29,408 nucleotides of DNA from NCBI GenBank assembly GCA_026692885.1, contig JAPLNJ010001100.1, positions 1 through 29,408 of the forward strand, written 5' to 3'. Below the pieces are notes generated by a model. The model ran no database searches and was not told where the DNA came from. It saw only the letters and a list, made by a program, of their open reading frames with translations. Positions 16,003 through 23,866 of the stretch are shown piece by piece. The stretch comes from Planctomycetota bacterium. GTDB lineage: Bacteria > Planctomycetota > Planctomycetia > Pirellulales > Pirellulaceae. A program made the translations under genes and the position numbers. Every line of letters starts with the position of its first letter. Position 1 is the first letter of the stretch.

Positions 16003-19000
16003 TGTCTCCGGTGACCCCAACTTCCGCGAAGTACTGCGGCGCGTGCGGCAGGTGACCTTGGACGCCTACGACCATCAGGAACTGACACTGGACCAGGTCG
16101 TCAACGCGGTGAACCCACCCCGCGATCTGAGCCGTCACCCGTTGTTCCAAGTCATGTTCGCGCTGCAGAACATCGAGTTGCCGACGTTGGAGCAATTCGG
16201 GCTGACCTTGACGCCGTTCGAGGAGGGGCCGGCCAACCGCTCCTCCTATTTCGATCTGACATTGGGGGTCTGGCAGTCCGGCCAGACGTTTCGCGGAGAG
16301 TTGGACTACAGTACGGACCTGTTCAAGGCGGCGACGATCGACCGTCTGGTGCGGCACTACGAAGGGTTGCTGGCGGCGGCCCTGGCCGAGGCGGATCGCC
16401 CCGTTTCCGCCCTGCCTCTGCTCACCGACGACGAACAGCGGCAACTTGTCGTCACCTGGAACGACACCGCGTCCGCGTATCGCCGCGACGTGTGTATCCA
16501 ACACCTGTTCGAGGCGCAAGCGGAGCGCGTCCCCGACTCGGTGGCCATCGTGCTGGATGATCAACGGTGGACCTACCGCGAATTGAACGAACGCGCGAAT
16601 CAGCTGGCGCGGGTCCTGCAGGGGCTGGGCGTGGGCCCGGAAGTGCGCGTGGGTATCTGCCTGGAACGTTCGCCGGAGCTGGTGCTGGCGGTGCTGGGAG
16701 TCCTGAAGGCGGGCGGAGCCTATGTGCCGCTGGATCCCGCCTACACCCAAGCCGCCGAGGAACGCCTGAGTTTCGTGTTGCAAGACGCGCAGGTTTCGTT
16801 GGTGGTGACCGCGGCCGCCCTCACCGCGTCGCTCGAGGCCTGCCAGGTTCCGCAGCTGGTGTTGGATGGCGAAGCTGCGGACCGCCTGCGTTCTGCGAAC
16901 CGGGACAACGTGGTCGGTACGGCGACGGCAGAGAACCTGGCGTACGTGCTGTTTACATCCGGTTCGACCGGCCGCCCCAAGGGCGTCCTGGTCACGCAGG
17001 GCAATTTGCTAAATGCCTACCACGGTTGGGAACAAGCCTACCGTCTGGGATCCGAAGTCTGCTCACATCTGCAGATGGCCAGTTTCGCCTTCGACGTGTT
17101 TGCGGGCGATCTGGTGCGGGCCTTGTGCTCCGGCGGCAAGCTGGTGCTCTGCCGCAAGGAGATTCTGCTCGACCCTCCGCAGCTCTTGGACTTGATGCGT
17201 CACGAGCAGGTCGATGTGGCGGAGTTCGTGCCGATCGTGCTGCGGAATCTGGTGCAGTATCTGGAAGAGACCGGCCAATCGCTGGACTTCCTGCGATTGG
17301 TGATTGCCGGATCGGATGCCTGGTACGTGGCGGATCACAAGCGTACTCGGCGAGTCTTGGGCGAGCACACGCGGCTGCTCAACTCTTACGGTCTCACGGA
17401 AACTACGATCGACAGTTCCTTCTTCGAGGGCGACGTGGGTTCGCTGGCGGACACCGCGTTGGTCCCGATTGGCCGTCCACTGGCCAACGTGCGTCTGTAC
17501 GTCTTGGACGAGCACCTGCGACCGGTGCCGATCGGGGTGCCGGGCGAGTTGTACATCGGCGGTGACGGGGTCTCGCGAGGATATCAAAATCCGGCGCTAA
17601 ACGCGACGCGTTTCGTGCCGGATCCATTCCTGGCCGACCCCCAGGCGCGCCTCTGCCGAACCGGGGATCGCGCTCGGTGGCGGGCCGACGGCCAGGTAGA
17701 ATTCCTCGGCCGGGCCGACAACCAGGTGAAGATCCGCGGCTTTCGCGTCGAGCCGGGCGAGGTCGAGCAGGTGCTGCGCGAACACCCGTCGCTGGCGACC
17801 GCAGCGGTCGTGGCCCGCGAGCGGACGGCGGGGGACCTACGTCTGGTGGCCTACGTGGTCGGCGCAGCGGGGGCGGCACCTGACCTGGCGGAATTACGGC
17901 AGGCGTTGGCTGGACGCGTACCGGACTACATGCTCCCCTCGGCCTTTGTCACGCTGGACGCCATGCCGACCACCAGCAGCGGCAAGATCGACCGCCAGGC
18001 GTTGCCTCAGCCGGACTGGAGCCATTCGTCTTTGCACGGCGAGTATGTCGCACCGCGCACAGAAACCGAACGGCGGTTGGCGGCGATTTGGTCCGAGGTG
18101 TTGAATCTGGAGCAGGTCGGAGTGCAGGACAACTTCTTCGACCTGGGCGGGAACTCCCTGCTGGCGTTACGTTTGAACGCGCATGTGCGGAGCACTTTTT
18201 CCGTAGACCTGCCCCTGGTGACGCTGTTTACCGCCCCGACTGTGGCGCAGTTGGCCGAACAGATCGTGGCCTTGGAGGGGATGGGACGCACTCCCCAGCT
18301 GCCGCCGATTCAACCCATACCGCGGGACGGTCCCTTGCCTGCCTCCTTTGCCCAGGAGGGGTTCTGGTTCTTAGAGCAGCTCTTGTTGGGCACCGCGATC
18401 CTCAATCTCCACGGAGCACTCCGGCTCACGGGACCCCTCAATGTCGACGCTTTACTGCGTACGGTCAACGAGATCGTGCGACGGCATGAAGTCTTACGCA
18501 CCTCCTTCGCGATGACCGAAGAGGGGACACTGACACAAGTGATCACGCCACAGTTGCGGATCGAACTGCCGGTCGAGGATCTGCGCGACCTGCCGGAGCA
18601 CAAGCGTGACGAGCAGATCCGGCAACTAGCTTATCAGCAGGCGGCCGAACCGTTCGAGCTGGGCACCAGCCCCTTGTTTCGCGTGCAGTTTCTTCGGTTA
18701 AGTGAGGCGGAGCACGTGTTGCTGCTGACGACGCACCACATTATCTTCGACGGCTGGTCATTGGAAGTGCTCGGCCACGAGGTGGCGCAGCTCTACGACG
18801 CGTTACAGGCGGACCGGTCTTGGCCTGTACCCGAACTGCCGGTGCAATACGCGGATTATGCGGTTTGGCAACGCCAGTACTTGCAGGGCGAACGGCTGGA
18901 CTCGCTGTTAAGTTATTGGCGCAACAAGCTCGCTGGGCTGACGTCTCTGGAATTGCCCACGGATCGACCACGCGGGGACGGGCTGCCTCGCAGCCAACGC

Positions 19001-20851
19001 GTGCACGAGTTCCGAATTCCCAACCGCCTGAAGATTCGCCTGAACCGTCTCGGCAGTGCCGAAAGCGTGACGCCCTTCATGTTGTTCCTGGCTGCTTTCC
19101 AGACACTGTTGCACCGCTATACGGGCGCCGACGACGTCGCCGTTGGTTCCCCGGTGGCGAATCGCCGCCTGCGGGAGACCCAGGGGATGATCGGATTGTT
19201 CGTCAACACGCTGGTGTTGCGCAACGATCTGTCGGGCGACCCGAGTTTTCGTGAGTTGCTGGGCCGCGTCCGGAAAACGTCGATCGAGGCGTACGATCAT
19301 CAGGATCTGCCGTTCGAGCGGCTGGTCGAAAAGTTGCAGCCGCAACGTGACGTGAGCAAACACCCCCTGGTACAGGTGCTGTTCAACTTCCATCAGCGAA
19401 CGACCGCCCAACGCCTCGAGCAGCGACAGGAACTGACGGTCGGATTCCAGGCCACCGGTTTGATTGTGGAAGCGGTGGACGTGTTCGATCTGGCGCTCGA
19501 TCTCACCGACGAACCGCAGGGACTACAGGGCCAATTCCTCTACAACAGCAGCCTGTTCGATGACGCGACAATCGCACGCATGGCAGCGAATCTTCAGTCG
19601 CTCTTGGAAGCCGTGGCCATCGATCCGGAACAACGTCTTTCGCAAGGGAGCCTGCCAGACCTACCACCTTTGCCAGACGGTCAGTTACCCCCCACGGACC
19701 GGCCGGCCCCTGCGCGGTCGCCACAACCAAGGCCGCCCTACGTCGCTCCCCGGTCGGACGTGGAGACGCAACTGGCGGCAATCTGGGCCGCTGTGCTGGG
19801 AGTGGATCGGGTCGGTGTGCATGACAACTTCTTTGAACTGGGCGGCCATTCGTTGCTGGCGGCGCGGATGATGCTCCAGGTCCGCAAGGCGTTTTCGACC
19901 ACGCTCCCTGTGGCGGCTTTGTTCGCCGCTCCCTCGGTCGCGGAACTTTGTGACCGCATCGAGGCTGCGGGACGCGGAGAAGTCGCGACGTCGCCGCAAG
20001 ACATGCAAATGGTCCGGGAGATCGCCGCGGGCCTGCTCGCACCGTCAACGGGGAAACAGCAGTCCCTGGCACCGCTGCGGACCGGCGGTTTGGCGACCCC
20101 GCTTTTCTGCATTCACGGCCTGGGCGGGCATGTGGCCGCCTTCTTACCGCTCGCTCGCGAGCTTGCCGAGGGACGGCCGGTGTACGGGTTGCAGGGCCAG
20201 GGGCTGGAACCAGGTCAGGTGCCTCATGATCGCGTGGAAACCATGGCCGCGTTCTACTTGGACGAAATCCGGAAAGTTCAGCCCCAGGGACCTTACTTGT
20301 TGAGCGGTTGGTCGATGGGAGGCATGATCGCACTGGAGGCCGCGCAGCGACTAGTCGCAACTGGCGAACAGGTGGCCCTGCTGGCTATGTTAGATACCCA
20401 TCTTTCGATATCTGATTTCGAGCGACTGCCTTGGGACGAGCGGTCGGTGATCCGCTGGATGGCCCCCTACCTAGACCTCTCGGTCGCGGAACTGAAGCCG
20501 CTGCCGCTGGAGCGACAGTGGGAACGGATCGCCGAACAAGCGAACCTAGCAGAAGGACTTGGGGTGGCCGAGATCCGGCGTCTGGCCGCGGTGTGTCAAT
20601 CGCATCTGGCCGCCTCCGCGAGCTATCGACCTCAGCCTTACCTGGGGCCGGCCGTGCTGTTCCAGGCCGACCTGGGACGCGGGGGCCTGGACCGGCGGTG
20701 GAAGTCGCTGTGCCCGCGGTTGCGTGTGGAACCGGTTCCCGGCAATCACTACAGCATGCTGCGCAAACCGGACGTCGACGTGTTGGCCGCACGCTTGGAG
20801 CGTTATCTCAAGCTTGACGGTGCCGACGAGGACAGTACGAGGAACCGATGA
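15728..20851 (+). CDS. Non-ribosomal peptide synthetase, second part (partial C-A(Orn)-PCP-C-PCP-TE)
   Basis: Continues the previous gene; meaningful homology begins only at 15893, so the first 55 residues from the ATG at 15728 are an out-of-frame reading and the true start is unresolved. Domains by position: rest of C2 15893-16440 (GYFVN, HPLFQVMF); A2 about 16500-18000 with FTSGSTGRPKG and TSSGK; PCP2 about 18045-18260 (LGGNSL); C3 about 18330-19650 with HHIIFDG near 18735; PCP3 about 19738-19960 (LGGHSL); thioesterase about 20080-20830 with GWSMGG (Ser codon 20312), Asp (20393) and His (20747) as a plausible triad. The A2 pocket, read by eye, is D V G E I G S I D K, the ornithine code known from bacitracin and fengycin synthetases. 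C3 is joined to PCP3 by a Pro-rich linker with no A domain between. No epimerization domain is present. The stop overlaps the exporter start by 4 nt. Confidence 0.9.
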   Translation: MPTSRPGSGSDCRAQSSRGCAATGSSSWSEYRRWNFPRTIRGPRSAPPAARPAPFNSGQSDFAIGAPVANRNQPETEPLMGYFVNVVVLRSDVSGDPNFREVLRRVRQVTLDAYDHQELTLDQVVNAVNPPRDLSRHPLFQVMFALQNIELPTLEQFGLTLTPFEEGPANRSSYFDLTLGVWQSGQTFRGELDYSTDLFKAATIDRLVRHYEGLLAAALAEADRPVSALPLLTDDEQRQLVVTWNDTASAYRRDVCIQHLFEAQAERVPDSVAIVLDDQRWTYRELNERANQLARVLQGLGVGPEVRVGICLERSPELVLAVLGVLKAGGAYVPLDPAYTQAAEERLSFVLQDAQVSLVVTAAALTASLEACQVPQLVLDGEAADRLRSANRDNVVGTATAENLAYVLFTSGSTGRPKGVLVTQGNLLNAYHGWEQAYRLGSEVCSHLQMASFAFDVFAGDLVRALCSGGKLVLCRKEILLDPPQLLDLMRHEQVDVAEFVPIVLRNLVQYLEETGQSLDFLRLVIAGSDAWYVADHKRTRRVLGEHTRLLNSYGLTETTIDSSFFEGDVGSLADTALVPIGRPLANVRLYVLDEHLRPVPIGVPGELYIGGDGVSRGYQNPALNATRFVPDPFLADPQARLCRTGDRARWRADGQVEFLGRADNQVKIRGFRVEPGEVEQVLREHPSLATAAVVARERTAGDLRLVAYVVGAAGAAPDLAELRQALAGRVPDYMLPSAFVTLDAMPTTSSGKIDRQALPQPDWSHSSLHGEYVAPRTETERRLAAIWSEVLNLEQVGVQDNFFDLGGNSLLALRLNAHVRSTFSVDLPLVTLFTAPTVAQLAEQIVALEGMGRTPQLPPIQPIPRDGPLPASFAQEGFWFLEQLLLGTAILNLHGALRLTGPLNVDALLRTVNEIVRRHEVLRTSFAMTEEGTLTQVITPQLRIELPVEDLRDLPEHKRDEQIRQLAYQQAAEPFELGTSPLFRVQFLRLSEAEHVLLLTTHHIIFDGWSLEVLGHEVAQLYDALQADRSWPVPELPVQYADYAVWQRQYLQGERLDSLLSYWRNKLAGLTSLELPTDRPRGDGLPRSQRVHEFRIPNRLKIRLNRLGSAESVTPFMLFLAAFQTLLHRYTGADDVAVGSPVANRRLRETQGMIGLFVNTLVLRNDLSGDPSFRELLGRVRKTSIEAYDHQDLPFERLVEKLQPQRDVSKHPLVQVLFNFHQRTTAQRLEQRQELTVGFQATGLIVEAVDVFDLALDLTDEPQGLQGQFLYNSSLFDDATIARMAANLQSLLEAVAIDPEQRLSQGSLPDLPPLPDGQLPPTDRPAPARSPQPRPPYVAPRSDVETQLAAIWAAVLGVDRVGVHDNFFELGGHSLLAARMMLQVRKAFSTTLPVAALFAAPSVAELCDRIEAAGRGEVATSPQDMQMVREIAAGLLAPSTGKQQSLAPLRTGGLATPLFCIHGLGGHVAAFLPLARELAEGRPVYGLQGQGLEPGQVPHDRVETMAAFYLDEIRKVQPQGPYLLSGWSMGGMIALEAAQRLVATGEQVALLAMLDTHLSISDFERLPWDERSVIRWMAPYLDLSVAELKPLPLERQWERIAEQANLAEGLGVAEIRRLAAVCQSHLAASASYRPQPYLGPAVLFQADLGRGGLDRRWKSLCPRLRVEPVPGNHYSMLRKPDVDVLAARLERYLKLDGADEDSTRNR
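15889..15905 (+). other. Deletion and frameshift junction inside condensation domain C2
   Basis: Upstream the frame reads ...RGATRAFQL; downstream, in the frame shifted by one, it reads SGQSDFAIGAPVANRN. In C1 and C3 of the same synthetase 34 residues separate these two points, so about 100 nt are missing. The frame change requires a loss of 3n+2 nt. The bases ACTCC at 15894-15898 could belong to either side, which suggests a microhomology deletion. Sequencing or assembly error cannot be excluded from the sequence alone. Confidence 0.8.
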
Positions 20852-22494
20852 ATTTAATCCTGTTTCTCACGCGCGCTTCTTGGCGGATCGTGCTGCTCGC
20901 CTGCCTGGTAGGGGGGGCAAGTGGGGCCGCGAGTGTGACGCTGGTGGCCTTGATTCTGCATACGCTCCGAGCGCCCGACGCATCGACCTGGAGTCTGGTC
21001 GGCCTGTTCGCCGCCCTCTGCACCATTGTGCTCGCGACGCAGGTTGGTTCCCACCTGCTCTTGTCTCGGCTCACCAAGAACACGGTCTCGAAGCTGCGAA
21101 TCGGGCTGTGCACGCAAGTCCTCGAGGCGCCGCTCAAGAACCTGGAAGAAATTGGCTTCCCGCGACTCCTGGGTTCGCTCACCGGCGACGTCACCGTGAT
21201 CTCCCAGGCCATGAACGGCATCCCGGTGCTGGGCGTCAACGCCGTGATTCTGGTGTGCGGAGGCATCTACCTGGGATCGCTTTCTCTCAGCCTGTTGGCG
21301 GGGACGTTGGTCTTCGGCACGTTGGGCGTCGCCAGTTACTGGTATTCTTCCCGCTGGGCGGAGAAGTACGTGCGGCGGGCCCGGACAGAACAAGACGTCT
21401 TGCTCAAGCACGTCCGCGAGTTGATTGAAGGCGTCAAAGAGCTGAAGATGCACCACGATCGGCGGCGGGTGTTTGTCGACCAAATCCTGCAGTCGGAAAC
21501 CCTGGTGCGCGAGAGCCAGTTTGCCGCGGACGGCCTCTACCATGCAGCGATCAGCTGGGGACGGTTGACGTTCTTCGTTGCCGTCGGCCTGCTGCTGTTT
21601 GCGTGGCCGCGTTTCAGCCCGGTCGAGGCCTCCACGCTCACCGGCTATGCGCTCACCATCATGTATCTGATGGCGCCCCTGGAGCAGATCATCGGTTGGC
21701 TGCCCTTTGCGGCTTGGGCCTCGTCCTCGGTGTCGCAGATCGAGCGGTTGGGGCTGATGCTCGACCAGACCGACCGGGAACCCGCCGTCCTGACACCGAT
21801 CCCCGCCTGGGAGCAGATCGAGTTCACCGGTGTGACGCACACCTACCGGCGCGACGGGCAGCCACATGGTTTTGTGGTCGGCCCGCTCGACCTGACGCTC
21901 CGCGCCGGCGAGATCGTGTTTATCATTGGCGGGAACGGCAGCGGAAAGACGACGTTGGGCAAGCTGATCACGGGCCTGTATGTACCCGAGGCCGGCGAGA
22001 TTCGCTTGGACGCCCAGCCGATCACCGCCAGCAATCGTGAAAGCTACCGGCAGCTGTTCTCCGTCGTGTTTGACGACGCCGTCATCTTTGACAGCCTGTG
22101 GGGGCTGAACGCCGCCGGCCTCGACCAACGTGCCCGGGAGTACCTGGGGCAGTTGGAATTGGATCAGGCGGTGACGGTGACGGACGGGACGTTTTCCACC
22201 ACCGCGTTGTCGCGAGGCCAGCGTAAGCGTCTGGCGCTGTTGACTGCCTACCTGGAGGACCGGATGATCTATGTGTTCGACGAGTGGGCAGCCGACCAGG
22301 ATCCGGTATTTCGGAGGATCTTCTATCTGCAGCTCCTTCCGGAGCTGAAACGCCGAGGCAAGACCGTGGTGGCCATCACCCATGACGATCGTTACTTTGC
22401 CAGTGCGGACCGCGTGGTCAAGCTCGAAGAAGGCAAAATGGTCGAGACGCCGCGTTCGGAAACGCCGCGGGGGGCGGCCCCCGTGAGCTTGTGA
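20848..22494 (+). CDS. Cyclic-peptide-type ABC exporter (SyrD/PvdE-like, fused membrane and ATPase domains)
   Basis: Half-size ABC exporter, expected to work as a dimer in the inner membrane to move the peptide product or its precursor out of the cytoplasm. The N-terminal membrane domain (about 1-300) shows several hydrophobic spans (for example 13-40, 50-72, 127-165, 240-275). The ATPase domain follows, with Walker A GGNGSGKT at 361-368, signature LSRGQRKR at 454-461, Walker B MIYVFDE at 473-479 and switch His512. The FDEWAADQDP wording and the 548-residue length fit the cyclic peptide transporter family that includes SyrD and PvdE. GAGGAA at 20839-20844 precedes the ATG, which overlaps the NRPS stop by 4 nt, so export and synthesis are probably translated together. 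Confidence 0.92.
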   Translation: MNLILFLTRASWRIVLLACLVGGASGAASVTLVALILHTLRAPDASTWSLVGLFAALCTIVLATQVGSHLLLSRLTKNTVSKLRIGLCTQVLEAPLKNLEEIGFPRLLGSLTGDVTVISQAMNGIPVLGVNAVILVCGGIYLGSLSLSLLAGTLVFGTLGVASYWYSSRWAEKYVRRARTEQDVLLKHVRELIEGVKELKMHHDRRRVFVDQILQSETLVRESQFAADGLYHAAISWGRLTFFVAVGLLLFAWPRFSPVEASTLTGYALTIMYLMAPLEQIIGWLPFAAWASSSVSQIERLGLMLDQTDREPAVLTPIPAWEQIEFTGVTHTYRRDGQPHGFVVGPLDLTLRAGEIVFIIGGNGSGKTTLGKLITGLYVPEAGEIRLDAQPITASNRESYRQLFSVVFDDAVIFDSLWGLNAAGLDQRAREYLGQLELDQAVTVTDGTFSTTALSRGQRKRLALLTAYLEDRMIYVFDEWAADQDPVFRRIFYLQLLPELKRRGKTVVAITHDDRYFASADRVVKLEEGKMVETPRSETPRGAAPVSL

Positions 22495-22532
22495 ACCATG
22501 TGCGAAACCAGTATCACAGATCGGCAAAGCCC

Positions 22533-23831
22533 ATGAAGACGATTCTAAGCCTCTTGATGATCACGGCCTTGGCCGGCGTGGCGGGTTTCTACTACTGGCG
22601 CACGAGCTCAACCGAACCGCCGAAGTTCCGTACGTTGCCGGTCACCCGCGGCAATCTCCTGATCGCCGTCAGTGCCACCGGCACGGTCGAACCGGTGGAG
22701 ATCATCGACGTTGGCGCCCAGATCGTGGGTAGTGTCAAGAGTTTCGGCCCGGATCCGGACCGGCCGGGCAAGACGGTCGACTTCCGGTCCCGCGTGAAAC
22801 AGGGTGAGGTGCTGGCCCAACTCGATGACTCGCCCCATCGGGCCGAATTGGAAAAGGCACAGGCCGCTTTGCAGCTGGCTGAGGCCGAAGCCAAACGCTT
22901 CTGCACCCGACGCGACCAGGCGGAGCGCGACCACAAGCGAGCCGAACAGCTGCGGGAGACCATCTCCACCGGCGAGTACGAAAACGTGTTGGCCGAATTC
23001 GAGATCGCGAAGGCGGATGTGGCGATGAGCGAGGCCAAAGTGGCACAGGCGAAAGTCATCGCCAAACAAGCGGAGATCAATCTCAGTTACACGGTCATTC
23101 GCTCGCCGGTCGATGGCGTGGTGATCGACCGCCGCGTGAATGTCGGCCAGACCATGGTGTCGGGACTGAGCGCCCCCAGTCTGTTCCTCTTGGCGAAGGA
23201 TCTGAGTCACATGTTAGTCTGGGCGGCGGTGAACGAGGCCGACATCGGCGACATTCACGTGGGCCAGAAGGTGTCGTTCAAAGTCGACGCCTATCGCGAC
23301 CGGACGTACGCCGGCAAAGTGTCCCAGATTCGCTTAAACGCCAGCTTGCTGCAGAACGTGGTGACGTACGGGGTGGTTGTCGACGTCGACAACACGGACG
23401 GGACACTGCTCCCCTACATGACAGCGAAACTCCAATTCGAGGTCGCCCGCCACACCGACGTGGTACTGGTCCCCAACCAGGCCCTTCGCTGGCGGCCCAC
23501 CTGGGCACAGATTTCGCCCACGGCGAGGAAGGGCCTGACGGCGCCGGCTGCCGGCCAGCCACGCGCTAGAACAGCGGACGAGCAACCGGAGGGGCAGGAC
23601 GAAGACCTCGAACCACGCGTCGAAGTCGACTCGCCCACGGTCTGGGTCCTGGCCGACGATGGCTTGGTCCGCCCCGTGGACGTCCAGGTAGACCTGTCCG
23701 ATGGGCTGCTGACGGATCTCACGGGTGAGCCACTGCAGCCTGGCACGGACGTCGTGGTCAACGTGGTACGCAAGGCCAAACCCGACTTCGTGTCGAGTTT
23801 CATCAACCAAGTGACGAACACCAAGAAGTAG
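22533..23831 (+). CDS. MacA/HlyD-family periplasmic adaptor subunit
   Basis: Membrane-fusion protein expected to link a MacB-type transporter to an outer-membrane channel. From the ATG at 22533 the protein opens with an N-terminal membrane anchor (KTILSLLMITALAGVAGFYYW). It then shows the barrel-sandwich half PVTRGNLLIAVSATGTVEP, a long alpha-helical hairpin (about 95-180, heptad-like AELEKAQAALQLAEAEAKR) and the returning half IRSPVDGVVIDRRVNVGQT. A GTG at 22491, overlapping the exporter stop, would add 14 polar residues and is a possible alternative; no strong ribosome site decides. The C-terminal part carries a charged, Gln/Glu-rich insertion near 330-355. MacB follows 35 nt downstream. 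No TolC-type channel gene is in the window. Confidence 0.88.
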   Translation: MKTILSLLMITALAGVAGFYYWRTSSTEPPKFRTLPVTRGNLLIAVSATGTVEPVEIIDVGAQIVGSVKSFGPDPDRPGKTVDFRSRVKQGEVLAQLDDSPHRAELEKAQAALQLAEAEAKRFCTRRDQAERDHKRAEQLRETISTGEYENVLAEFEIAKADVAMSEAKVAQAKVIAKQAEINLSYTVIRSPVDGVVIDRRVNVGQTMVSGLSAPSLFLLAKDLSHMLVWAAVNEADIGDIHVGQKVSFKVDAYRDRTYAGKVSQIRLNASLLQNVVTYGVVVDVDNTDGTLLPYMTAKLQFEVARHTDVVLVPNQALRWRPTWAQISPTARKGLTAPAAGQPRARTADEQPEGQDEDLEPRVEVDSPTVWVLADDGLVRPVDVQVDLSDGLLTDLTGEPLQPGTDVVVNVVRKAKPDFVSSFINQVTNTKK

Positions 23832-23866
23832 CCAGCTTCGTTGACAACCCGCGGGACACGTGCGTC

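Noticed and set aside
20854..22527. Long open frame on the minus strand opposite the ABC exporter
   Set aside because: It mirrors a GC-rich coding gene with clear ATPase motifs and shows no recognisable domain itself.
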